A stretch of DNA of 5,439 nucleotides from Tannerella sp. (GTDB lineage Bacteria > Bacteroidota > Bacteroidia > Bacteroidales > Tannerellaceae). The stretch covers positions 1 to 5,439 of the forward strand of contig JAITMT010000017.1 in NCBI GenBank assembly GCA_031277235.1. Direction: 5' to 3'. The notes under the pieces are model-generated. The model was given only the letters and a program-made list of their open reading frames with translations. It was not told where the DNA came from and did not search any database. The position numbers and the translations under genes were made by a program. Shown piece after piece: positions 1-5,439 of the stretch. How positions within the stretch are numbered: the first letter of the stretch is position 1; each line of letters starts with the position of its first letter.

Positions 1-115
1 CATGTTCAATACGGTCAGAGTATGTTTTAAAACAGTGGCTTGGGATAATGAAGCCGATTTGGATCCTGAAATATTGTATCCTAATAGCTACAAAGGAGAT
101 GGTTTTACAAGGTAA
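1..115 (+). CDS. DUF2442 family protein, C-terminal fragment (5' end outside window)
   Basis: The frame beginning at base 2 reads MFNTVRVCFKTVAWDNEADL and onward to a TAA at 113-115. The FNTV...V.WDNEADLDPE.LY pattern is the usual C-terminal end of the small (about 80-aa) DUF2442 proteins, so I read this as the last 37 codons of a gene entering from the left. The ATG at 2-4 is probably internal, because the family has about 45-50 residues before this point. DUF2442 genes often follow a DUF4160 gene, and such a pair starts at the right edge of this window; whether a DUF4160 gene precedes this copy cannot be seen. The biochemical role of DUF2442 is not established; a toxin-antitoxin-like role for the pair is only a suggestion. 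Confidence 0.75.
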   Translation, partial: MFNTVRVCFKTVAWDNEADLDPEILYPNSYKGDGFTR

Positions 116-238
116 AAAACACTGCTGTCCGACAAAACACGCAAAAATCTGTAAGTTCACCTAACATTTTAGAACGTAAATATACATTTTTTTGTAACCG
201 TCTCCACAATGTCATCTTTTCATTAAAAACATAAGGTT

Positions 239-1204
239 TTACCGTTTACTCTCCGATAAATAATTAATCCGGTCTTTCAGTTTTCGGAAAAACTGGAATC
301 TTTCTCTTGTCGCATTGCCGCTCAACAAAATTGATTTCGAGATGCTGTTCTGCATCCATTTCTCAACCTCCGAACAGAAAAGAGCATCGGATGTAAACAT
401 TCCGTTGATCGTATAAAGTTTGATCGTTGTCACATTTACTCCGTCGCGTTTCGTAATCATAAAATCATTCATGATCGCAATAGGGCTAAGATACATCCGG
501 AAAAAAGGTCCGTTCCCTTTATGCTCCCGTCCGGCATCTCTCTCAAGATTCTCCACCAGCTCTAACAACTGGGAGCAAATCAGTGAAAATGAATCCTTAT
601 TTTCAAAACAATCAAGATCGGGGAAATAATCAAGTAAATGGATGATCGGGTCAATCGTATTGTGTGTCCATATTTCAGTTGACGGAATCTGCCGGTAGGC
701 ATTCGTTATTCGTGTGTAAATGCCCTTCAGTAAATCAAGGTCTAACATTGCACAGAATTTATCATAAGAGACAGGCTGTTTGCTGATGCTTTGAAACCAC
801 GTATAAATCTTGAAAAGAGTCAACTCAAGATATGCTGTGAACTGGGGAAGCGGAATATCCACAGCCATAAAGTATATCTCTTTTTCCTCGGCTTTCGCTA
901 TTCCTTCCATCAAAACGGCTAATTGTTGCATATACAGGTAATAATTGTCCATATTGCTCATGTCCAAAGGCGAATACCTGAACATGATATTTCCCGACTG
1001 GTTGTTGAGCGCAGAATCGATTGAAACATTAAAGTGCCGGCTTAATGTAATCAATTCATCAATGTTCAACTTTTTTTCACCCCGTACCCGCCGGTATGCA
1101 GAATCGGGGCTTATACCTAAAAGCGCACTCACTTCATCTGCCAGTATATAATTGTCGGGGAGATTTTGCCTTATTTTTTCAAAAAAAATTACTTGAGGAT
1201 GCAT
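239..1204 (-). CDS. Helix-turn-helix transcriptional regulator (BetR/XRE-like) with a large uncharacterised C-terminal domain
   Basis: A 321-aa protein, probably a cytoplasmic DNA-binding regulator. Residues about 5-65 form the DNA-binding domain: the stretch LADEVSALLGISPDSAYRRV (21-40) fits the helix-turn-recognition-helix pattern, and RGEKKL followed by IDELITLSRHFNVSID completes an XRE/BetR-like fold. Residues about 70-321 match nothing I recognise; they are rich in aromatic and leucine residues, look alpha-helical, and have no clear membrane segment, so they may sense a ligand or mediate dimerisation. The ATG at 1204-1202 is the natural start, since the HTH begins right after it. The gene is divergent from the P-loop-like/barrel operon and shares with it an intergenic region with two 21-bp repeats, one of which overlaps the regulator's predicted -33 element. 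Autoregulation plus control of the operon is inferred. The regulator class is fairly secure, its ligand unknown. Confidence 0.85.
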   Translation of the reverse strand: MHPQVIFFEKIRQNLPDNYILADEVSALLGISPDSAYRRVRGEKKLNIDELITLSRHFNVSIDSALNNQSGNIMFRYSPLDMSNMDNYYLYMQQLAVLMEGIAKAEEKEIYFMAVDIPLPQFTAYLELTLFKIYTWFQSISKQPVSYDKFCAMLDLDLLKGIYTRITNAYRQIPSTEIWTHNTIDPIIHLLDYFPDLDCFENKDSFSLICSQLLELVENLERDAGREHKGNGPFFRMYLSPIAIMNDFMITKRDGVNVTTIKLYTINGMFTSDALFCSEVEKWMQNSISKSILLSGNATRERFQFFRKLKDRINYLSESKR

Positions 1205-1237
1205 AATGCTATTTTGTTTGGTTTGTTAAATTGGCCG

Positions 1238-1270
1238 TAAAGCTACGAAAAAGTTTTAGTATAAATCAAT
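1238..1270 (-). promoter_or_regulatory. Predicted promoter of the HTH regulator
   Basis: On the minus strand TAGCTTTA (1245-1238) matches the Bacteroidetes -7 element TAnnTTTG at all but the last base. ATTG (1270-1267) lies 21 bases upstream as a possible -33 element. Transcription would start near 1230, giving a leader of about 25 bases. The -33 element lies inside the first 21-bp repeat, so a protein bound there would interfere with this promoter. Confidence 0.45.
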
Positions 1271-1305
1271 AAAAGTGAAACTATTTTTAGTAAAAACCAA
1301 TAAAA
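1254..1305. repeat. Two tandem 21-bp direct repeats, likely regulator-binding sites
   Basis: Copy 1 (1254-1274) and copy 2 (1285-1305) share the pattern TTTTAGTA-N5-CAATAAAA and agree at 19 of 21 positions; N5 is TAAAT in copy 1 and AAAAC in copy 2. Start-to-start distance is 31 bp, about three helical turns, so proteins bound to both would lie on the same face of the DNA. Each copy has imperfect dyad symmetry, TTTTAnT facing AnTAAAA, as expected for a dimer site. The position between a divergent HTH gene and an operon suggests operators for that HTH protein; this is inferred. Confidence 0.65.
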
Positions 1306-1379
1306 TCGCATGTAACCGGCGTCAAGATTCTTAAAAAATAATAACGTCCAACAACTTCAAGTCCGTTTTTACGACATTC

Positions 1380-1406
1380 TGCAAACCTGCAAAAAAACCG
1401 TTTGCA
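1380..1406. repeat. 7-bp inverted repeat TGCAAAC-N13-GTTTGCA
   Basis: TGCAAAC (1380-1386) and GTTTGCA (1400-1406) are perfect complements across a 13-base spacer, and TGCAAA occurs three times here (1380, 1388, 1403). It sits just upstream of the predicted operon promoter. It may be a binding site for an activator. It does not look like a terminator, since the stem is short, the loop long and no T-run follows. Confidence 0.4.
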
Positions 1407-1414
1407 AAATTTCA

Positions 1415-1445
1415 TTTTAGGTCTCTTTTAACCCGTATATCTTTG
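1415..1445 (+). promoter_or_regulatory. Predicted promoter of the P-loop-like/barrel operon
   Basis: TATCTTTG at 1438-1445 is an exact match to the Bacteroidetes -7 element TAnnTTTG. The -33 side is poor: TTTT/TTTA at 1415-1419 is the best candidate at 18-19 bases spacing. A good -7 with a weak -33 fits a promoter needing an activator. Transcription would start near 1452, about 65 bases before the ATG. Confidence 0.5.
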
Positions 1446-1515
1446 CCACAAAAATAGACATTCGTCTTGATTTAGGAACAATGGTATCACATATTAACAA
1501 TTTAAACAAATAAAA

Positions 1516-2124
1516 ATGATGAAAAGAATTGCAATTATTGGAACAGACAACAAGGCAAGATTCGTTCTTAGCAAGGCTTTATCTTATCTGACCGGATATG
1601 ATATTGCCGGTAAAACAGATTACTCCATTCAAGCCGTTCAATACGGACTGGATAAAGAACTGACAACCTGCCAATGGCCTGAACTTTTCGTTTACCTGCT
1701 TGCTTCGTTTTCGGAACGGATCGTCGTCGAACAACAATACGGCAGGTTTATCTCAAATGGCAGCGTATTGCTGGAGTTAGCCACCGTAAAAACGCTGTTC
1801 AAAATGCACACGGCCCGTATGCACTGGCCTAAAGAATTGGCAGTCATGCTTTCCGGAATCGAAAAGGTAATCACGACGTATGCAAGACAACACTACGACG
1901 CGCATGTGTTGATTGAAAACGGGATTGAGCATGAGGATACATTTTCCGGCGAATTGGAAAGTGGCATTAAGGATTTGATCGCGGAACATGGGGCAATTTA
2001 TCGTGTTAGACATGAATTCCTGTTGGCCGAAATGCTTGAAAACATTTCGTCGGCTTTCCACCTGTCACCGATGACATCTACACAAACGGCTTTGCAAAAA
2101 GCCCAATCTGAAATTTTAAAATAA
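1516..2124 (+). CDS. Uncharacterised protein resembling a P-loop kinase/ATPase with degenerate Walker A
   Basis: A 202-aa protein with no signal peptide, so probably cytoplasmic. It opens with MMKRIAIIGTDNKARFVLSK, a hydrophobic strand and glycine just where NadR-like/AAA_28 P-loop proteins have their Walker A loop, but the canonical GK[ST] is replaced by A14-R15-F16. Later parts also follow that fold: FISNGSVLLELA (78-89) sits where these kinases have an ISDRS-type Walker B segment, with Asn81 for the Asp, and HYDAHVLIENGIEHED plus LIAEHGAIYRV resemble the late strand and lid region. I therefore infer a pseudo-enzyme or an ATPase with an altered nucleotide site; the fold assignment is by eye. 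ATG at 1516 or 1519 can serve as start; both follow an A-rich leader. The barrel gene follows after 7-40 bases, so the two are probably co-transcribed. It may be a cytoplasmic partner or sensor for the barrel, but nothing proves it. Confidence 0.7.
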   Translation: MMKRIAIIGTDNKARFVLSKALSYLTGYDIAGKTDYSIQAVQYGLDKELTTCQWPELFVYLLASFSERIVVEQQYGRFISNGSVLLELATVKTLFKMHTARMHWPKELAVMLSGIEKVITTYARQHYDAHVLIENGIEHEDTFSGELESGIKDLIAEHGAIYRVRHEFLLAEMLENISSAFHLSPMTSTQTALQKAQSEILK

Positions 2125-2164
2125 CAAAAAAATGAAATTACTAATCATTCAAATAAAAATAAAT

Positions 2165-4558
2165 ATGAAATCTTTTTTAATTATTACGTTCTGCTTGTGC
2201 CTGTTCTCACTAAACGCACAACAGCAAATTACCGGAATCGTCAAAGATTCCAAAGATGGAAGTCCCGTAGCGTTTGCCACCGCCGCCCTGCTGCGCCCCG
2301 ATTCGAGCGCAATAACAGGCGTAATGGTCAATGATTCCGGCAAGTTTGTCATTTCAGGTGTGGCTGCCGGAAACTATCTGCTGCAAGTCTCTTTCGTCGG
2401 TTATGACAAGCAATACCGCAATGTAAATGTCCCTTTGCATATTGATTTGGGAGAAATACTTCTCTCGAAAAATGAAAACCTCTTGCAAGAAGTTGTCGTT
2501 TCAGCTTCCTCTCGGGTCATCCAAAAAAGCGACCGGATCATCTTTCAGCCGACAAACCAAAACTTGACAAAAGGCCGAAATTCGTATGAACTGTTGCAAT
2601 TCACGCCATTGCTTCGATCCGGTCAATCCGATAGGATTGAGATTATCGGAAAGGACGGCTTTGAACTCTATATCAATAACCGTAAAACAACAATGAACCA
2701 AGATGAAATCAATGCTTACCTGGCTTCGCTGCCTGCCGACCGCATTGAAAGCATAGAAGTCATTACAGATCCCGGAGTGACGATGAGAACAGCCGGACTC
2801 AATCAGGGAATCATCAATCTGATATTGAAAAAAAATGAGGCTAACGGCATGAACGGTACGCTTAATGTTCAAGATTTGCAAGGCAGGTTAAATTCTCAAA
2901 CAGGTGGATTATTCGTTAATTACCAGCATAATAATCTAAATATTTCGGCTAATATATCAGCATCGGCAATAAATATGAAGAATAATGAAATTTCCGATTT
3001 CTACTTTACCCTGTCAAATATTCATCAACATTTGGACAATGACTATAAAACCAGCCGCAGAAATCTGATGGGAATGTTAAGAGCGGATTATCAACTGTCC
3101 TCCAATCAAACCTTAGGGATGGCTTATTCAGCGTCTTATGCGACGACAAAAACCGACCGAAAGGATGTTATTCAGTTTGGTCACATCAGGGAAGTCACAA
3201 TTGATTCAACGCTGCAATCTTTAAGTAACGCTCAAACTCCTGTCGTCAATCAATCGTTAAATTTCAATTATCGCTTAAAAACGGGCAAAAAGGGAAATTT
3301 GTCCGTTGATGTGTATTACTTGCATAACGATCGCAGGCAAACTATAGAGAACAGTACAGAATATGTAAATGAAAACGCTCCGTTCGAACAGTATCGGCAA
3401 CGGTCGGAAGAACCGATGAAAAGCTATTCGGGCAAAATAGAATATACACATGCTTTCGGACAAGCCAATATCCTGACCGTGGGTACAGAGGTATACCGCA
3501 ATACAGCCGAATCCGATTTTTTCTATGGTAACATGCGCAATCAGGGCATTTATGAAAGTGATCCGCAGAAGACTAACAAGTATTCCTATAGCGAGTCGTA
3601 TCTCGGCGCCTATACTTCGTATGTGCGCGTTTGGAATCCAAAGTTTAACTCCCGCATAGAGATAGTCGGCGAATATGTTGAAAGCAGAGGTTTACAGCAT
3701 GTTACGTCCGAAGTAATCGAAAGAAATGATTTTGATATAGTCCCTTCCGTCTCGTTGCAATATCAGTTCAGTCCCGCACACAGACTTTCGTACAACCTGT
3801 CTTCAATGGTTGCCCGACCCGGATATTATTCTATGAATCCTTTTCGCTTCTGGCTGTCGCCGACAACATACAAGGAATACAACCCCGATCTAAAACCTGC
3901 GTATTTGTATAATAACACCCTGAATTATACATTAAAAGGGCGTTATACTTTTATTCTAAATTACATGTATATAGATCAATGTGTAAACAATTTTCTTATT
4001 CCTGTGGACGACCGGTATACAAAATATATCAACGCAAACTACGGTTCTATGCAGAGTATGGGAGTCACCTTCAACTGGAATCAGGCATTGTTCAAAAATC
4101 GCGCATCAGTCAATGCAAGCCTTTCAGGAGCATACAGAACATTTAAAGGTGCAGTCGAATCGATAGTAGTAGATGTAAAAGGTTTTGACTGGAATACGTC
4201 GGTAAATGCCAACGTACGGCTCTCGGATAAATATAAGTGGAGTTTGACAGCTAATTTTAGCTATTTCAGTGATTTACAGTTGGCTCAGGAAAACAGCAGC
4301 GACTCCTACAGATTTACGATAGGATTGACCAAGAATTTTGCTCGAAACATTGCATTAAATATTGGCATTCAGAATGTGCTGTTCAATAGTCTCAAGCGCG
4401 ACAAGGTAGATGACAATTATCGATATTCTACCATATTGAATATGGATACCCGTCAGGCATACATCGCATTGACAATTCCTTTCGGCAATATGAAAGCAAA
4501 GGGAGCAAGTAACCGTAACGCCGCATTATCGAAAATAGGCAATAGACTGACTGAATAA
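2165..4558 (+). CDS. Outer-membrane beta-barrel family protein (TonB-dependent-receptor-like, PF14905 type)
   Basis: A 797-aa outer-membrane protein. From the ATG at 2165 it begins MKSFLIITFCLCLFSLNA, a clear signal peptide with likely cleavage before QQQ. Residues about 22-90 form a CarboxypepD_reg-like domain (ITGIVKDSKDGSPV, then SFVGYDKQYR). Residues about 105-223 resemble a plug: EVVVSA, IEIIGKDGFELYINNRK, RIESIEVITDPG and GIINLILKK. The rest is alternating aromatic/polar beta-strands ending in AYIALTIPFG and a short basic tail. Length is normal for the family. An in-frame ATG at 2132 would put 11 extra residues before the signal peptide; I prefer 2165. No SusD gene follows, so it is not a standard polysaccharide SusC/D pair. 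These barrels usually import or export a ligand across the outer membrane; the ligand here is unknown. It probably shares a transcript with the upstream gene under the divergent regulator. Confidence 0.88.
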   Translation: MKSFLIITFCLCLFSLNAQQQITGIVKDSKDGSPVAFATAALLRPDSSAITGVMVNDSGKFVISGVAAGNYLLQVSFVGYDKQYRNVNVPLHIDLGEILLSKNENLLQEVVVSASSRVIQKSDRIIFQPTNQNLTKGRNSYELLQFTPLLRSGQSDRIEIIGKDGFELYINNRKTTMNQDEINAYLASLPADRIESIEVITDPGVTMRTAGLNQGIINLILKKNEANGMNGTLNVQDLQGRLNSQTGGLFVNYQHNNLNISANISASAINMKNNEISDFYFTLSNIHQHLDNDYKTSRRNLMGMLRADYQLSSNQTLGMAYSASYATTKTDRKDVIQFGHIREVTIDSTLQSLSNAQTPVVNQSLNFNYRLKTGKKGNLSVDVYYLHNDRRQTIENSTEYVNENAPFEQYRQRSEEPMKSYSGKIEYTHAFGQANILTVGTEVYRNTAESDFFYGNMRNQGIYESDPQKTNKYSYSESYLGAYTSYVRVWNPKFNSRIEIVGEYVESRGLQHVTSEVIERNDFDIVPSVSLQYQFSPAHRLSYNLSSMVARPGYYSMNPFRFWLSPTTYKEYNPDLKPAYLYNNTLNYTLKGRYTFILNYMYIDQCVNNFLIPVDDRYTKYINANYGSMQSMGVTFNWNQALFKNRASVNASLSGAYRTFKGAVESIVVDVKGFDWNTSVNANVRLSDKYKWSLTANFSYFSDLQLAQENSSDSYRFTIGLTKNFARNIALNIGIQNVLFNSLKRDKVDDNYRYSTILNMDTRQAYIALTIPFGNMKAKGASNRNAALSKIGNRLTE

Positions 4559-4573
4559 GTTCTAAAAAAGCTC

Positions 4574-4604
4574 GTTGTGGAAATAAGTATACAATATACA
4601 TTTG
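4574..4604 (+). promoter_or_regulatory. Predicted promoter before the radical SAM relic
   Basis: GTTG (4574-4577), a 19-base spacer and TACATTTG (4597-4604) fit the Bacteroidetes promoter pattern, with an exact -7 element. A small palindrome, GTATA-CAA-TATAC (4587-4599), overlaps the -7 box and could be an operator. Transcription would start near 4611, about 28 bases ahead of the ATG at 4639. The promoter seems intact although the gene behind it is broken. Confidence 0.5.
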
Positions 4605-4638
4605 AAATTATTGATCTTTCTTAATATTTTGTTGAAGT

Positions 4639-4748
4639 ATGAAAAAAAGTATTTATAACATATTAATCCCGCTGAATTCGATGTTGAATATCTTCTAACC
4701 ATCAATCCGACAGTAGACTGTAATTTTAGATGCTGGTACTGCTTCTAT
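4639..4748 (+). pseudogene. Remnant of a radical SAM protein (peptide-maturase type), 5' end only
   Basis: From the ATG at 4639 the sequence reads MKKSIYNILIPLNS, like the start of Bacteroidetes radical SAM/SPASM proteins, but the frame ends at TAA 4696-4698. In another frame from about 4674 it reads EFDVEYLLTINPTVDCNFRC and then WYCFY. The CNFRCWYC segment (4719-4742) is the CxxxCxxC motif that binds the [4Fe-4S] cluster of radical SAM enzymes. In intact proteins the motif usually lies several dozen residues further from the start, so an internal deletion with frame change is likely, and everything after the motif is lost at about 4748. No functional enzyme can be made. Such enzymes often modify ribosomally made peptides; here only the relic is left, just after an outer-membrane barrel gene. 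I see no precursor-peptide gene. Confidence 0.7.
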
Positions 4749-4750
4749 AA

Positions 4751-4915
4751 CGCATTTCTGCAACCGGAACCGATTCCGCCAAGTTTATTTGTGGAATTTT
4801 CAAAAGGACGGCGGTTGAGAGTGAAAAAATCCAAGACAGTGTGATGGTAGCAGAGGTAAGGTTATGGGATACGGTTGTTGAAATGGTAGAAGAAATTTTT
4901 TCGGACATGATATGA
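4751..4915 (+). pseudogene. Unidentified coding remnant lacking its 5' end
   Basis: Immediately after the radical SAM fragment a different frame is open for 54 codons, from 4751 to TGA at 4913-4915. It reads RISATGTDSAKFICGIF, later KIQDSVMVAEVRLWDTVVEM, and ends EEIFSDMI. The composition is protein-like, with an amphipathic acidic C-terminal helix, and it has no start at its left edge, so it looks like the tail of a second gene joined to the radical SAM relic by a deletion. I do not recognise the family. The ATG at 4844 could give a 23-codon ORF but has no obvious leader. A minus-strand ORF over the same bases looks less natural. Confidence 0.35.
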
Positions 4916-4995
4916 AAGAGATAGTGCCGGTCACAGCTGATGTTTTAAGTAAAATCTATTCAATGGAATCTGTGAAAACCATGTTTTTCCCGTAA
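4912..4995 (+). CDS. Short hypothetical ORF of 27 codons, probably a truncated gene start
   Basis: It starts at an ATG that overlaps the preceding remnant's stop as ATGA, the arrangement of translationally coupled operon genes, and reads MKEIVPVTADVLSKIYSMES before ending at TAA 4993-4995. No signal peptide or known motif is visible. The gene-like start combined with an early stop suggests a truncated second gene of the operon whose tail precedes it. A real small protein cannot be excluded. Confidence 0.3.
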   Translation: MKEIVPVTADVLSKIYSMESVKTMFFP

Positions 4996-4997
4996 TA

Positions 4998-5029
4998 TTT
5001 GTACAATCCGAAAAAAATATATACTTTTG
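4998..5029 (+). promoter_or_regulatory. Predicted promoter of the DUF4160-DUF2442 pair
   Basis: TTTG at 4998-5001, a 20-base spacer and TACTTTTG at 5022-5029 match both halves of the Bacteroidetes sigma-ABfr consensus exactly. Transcription would start near 5036, about 24 bases before the ATG at 5060. It shows that the pair has its own promoter rather than depending on the upstream remnants. Confidence 0.7.
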
Positions 5030-5059
5030 TGACATTAAAAACTTTAAAAGCATTAGATT

Positions 5060-5326
5060 ATGCCTACTCTTTCGATGTTTTTCGGATTAATTATACGAAT
5101 GTATTACGCGCCAAAAGAGCATAATCCCCCGCATATTCATGTTGAATATCAAGGGAAGGAAGCCATTATTGATATTTGCAGTGGCGATTTGATTTCAGGA
5201 TATTTGTCTTCCCGTCATCTTCGCTTTATTCAAGCCTGGATAGAAATCCACTATGATGAATTGCTTGCAAACTGGGACTTGTGTCAAAACGGCGAAAAAC
5301 CGTTTAAAATTGAACCATTAAGATAA
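5060..5326 (+). CDS. DUF4160 domain-containing protein
   Basis: An 88-aa cytoplasmic protein that fits the DUF4160 family over its whole length: MPTLSMFFGLIIRMYY at the start, the histidine-rich HNPPHIHVEY motif (21-30), an acidic strand with DICSGDLISG, and the helix AWIEIHYDELLANW (59-72), closing with KIEPL. Length is normal for the family and the start is fixed by the conserved MPT.S beginning. The DUF2442 gene begins 10 bases after the stop, so they form a two-gene operon, a common pairing. The molecular function is unknown. The small size, pairing and accessory setting recall toxin-antitoxin modules, but I see no catalytic signature that proves this. Confidence 0.88.
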   Translation: MPTLSMFFGLIIRMYYAPKEHNPPHIHVEYQGKEAIIDICSGDLISGYLSSRHLRFIQAWIEIHYDELLANWDLCQNGEKPFKIEPLR

Positions 5327-5336
5327 TTGATTCGTG

Positions 5337-5439
5337 ATGTATATTGGAGTAAAAGCTGTAGTTCCTCAAGACAATTATATGTTACTGTTGACGTTTGAAA
5401 ACGATGAACAGCGATTGTTCGATATGAAACCCTATCTGG
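5337..5439 (+). CDS. DUF2442 family protein, N-terminal fragment (runs off the window)
   Basis: From ATG 5337 the frame reads MYIGVKAVVPQDNYMLLLTF, then ENDEQRLFDMKPYL, and is still open at the last base (34 codons). The V.A..P...Y.L.L.F.N.E...FDMKPYL pattern is the N-terminal half of DUF2442 proteins. A GTG directly before the ATG (5334) could also start translation, but the ATG is the better choice. It lies 10 bases after the DUF4160 gene and should be translated from the same mRNA. It covers the part of the family that is missing from the DUF2442 fragment at bases 1-115, so the two cannot be compared directly. Confidence 0.8.
   Translation, partial: MYIGVKAVVPQDNYMLLLTFENDEQRLFDMKPYL

Larger units (their letters stand above)
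1205..1515. promoter_or_regulatory. Divergent intergenic control region
   Basis: This 311-base AT-rich gap separates the minus-strand regulator from the plus-strand operon and holds no credible ORF. Reading left to right it contains a predicted promoter for the regulator (1238-1270, minus), two 21-bp direct repeats (1254-1274 and 1285-1305), a stretch with nothing recognisable (1306-1379), a 7-bp inverted repeat (1380-1406), a predicted promoter for the operon (1415-1445) and an A-rich leader up to the ATG at 1516. The listed sites are visible in the sequence; their use is inferred. Confidence 0.7.

Noticed and set aside
116..238. Possible terminator between the convergent DUF2442 and regulator genes
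   Set aside because: Only a 4-bp GTTC/GAAC pairing and a T-run are present and they do not form a convincing stem followed by a U-tract.
1777..2061. 94-codon minus-strand ORF opposite the P-loop-like gene
   Set aside because: It has no leader or domain signal and is fully explained as a shadow of the plus-strand gene.
2132..2164. Upstream ATG start for the barrel gene
   Set aside because: It would add 11 residues ahead of a complete signal peptide; the ATG at 2165 gives a normal signal sequence directly, though the longer form cannot be strictly excluded.
2501..2881. 126-codon minus-strand ORF inside the barrel gene
   Set aside because: It lies wholly within the plug and early barrel coding sequence, whose own frame matches a known family; the reverse frame shows no recognisable protein.
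4726..4908. 60-codon minus-strand ORF starting MSEKISSTIS
   Set aside because: It is the complement of the plus-strand remnant frame, has low-complexity Ser/Thr-rich content, no promoter or leader, and the plus frame looks more protein-like.
4681..5150. 12-base identical stretch ATGTTGAATATC at 4681-4692 and 5139-5150
   Set aside because: One exact 12-base match is about what chance gives in a 5.4-kb AT-rich window, and the flanking bases do not match.
1..5439. CRISPR array, tRNA or rRNA genes, insertion sequence with terminal repeats
   Set aside because: I looked for regularly spaced repeats, cloverleaf-like segments, rRNA-like sequence and transposase motifs and saw none.

Overview
The window looks like a piece of a Bacteroidetes genome, most likely Bacteroidales. 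Three things point there: no Shine-Dalgarno sequences but A-rich leaders before the starts, several promoters that fit the Bacteroidetes pattern (TTTG, about 20 bases, TAnnTTTG), and an outer-membrane beta-barrel protein of a type typical of that phylum. This is inferred from the sequence alone.

Layout. Bases 1-115 hold the 3' end of a DUF2442 gene (+). A 966-base gene on the minus strand (239-1204) encodes a helix-turn-helix regulator. A 311-base divergent intergenic region (1205-1515) carries two near-identical 21-bp direct repeats, a 7-bp inverted repeat and a promoter candidate for each direction. Two genes then run rightwards and are probably co-transcribed: a 202-aa protein resembling a P-loop kinase with a degenerate Walker A motif (1516-2124), and a large outer-membrane beta-barrel protein with a carboxypeptidase-like regulatory domain and a TonB-receptor-type plug (2165-4558). 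Bases 4559-5059 are a graveyard: a promoter, then the broken start of a radical SAM gene that keeps its CxxxCxxC motif, an unidentified reading frame without its 5' end, and a 27-codon ORF overlapping it by ATGA. Last come a DUF4160 gene with a textbook promoter (5060-5326) and the first 34 codons of a DUF2442 gene (5337 to the window end).

How it may work. The regulator, the P-loop-like protein and the barrel look like one module: the regulator probably binds the tandem repeats between the two transcription units and controls itself and/or the operon. No SusD partner is visible, and the barrel's substrate cannot be told from sequence. The radical SAM relic downstream may mean that a peptide-maturation gene was once next to the barrel, but this is only inference. 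DUF2442 sequence at both edges, in the same orientation, places the module between two such genes; the right one is in a DUF4160-DUF2442 pair.

The best candidates for something undescribed are the regulator / degenerate P-loop protein / barrel module with its tandem operator-like repeats, and its position between two DUF2442 genes.
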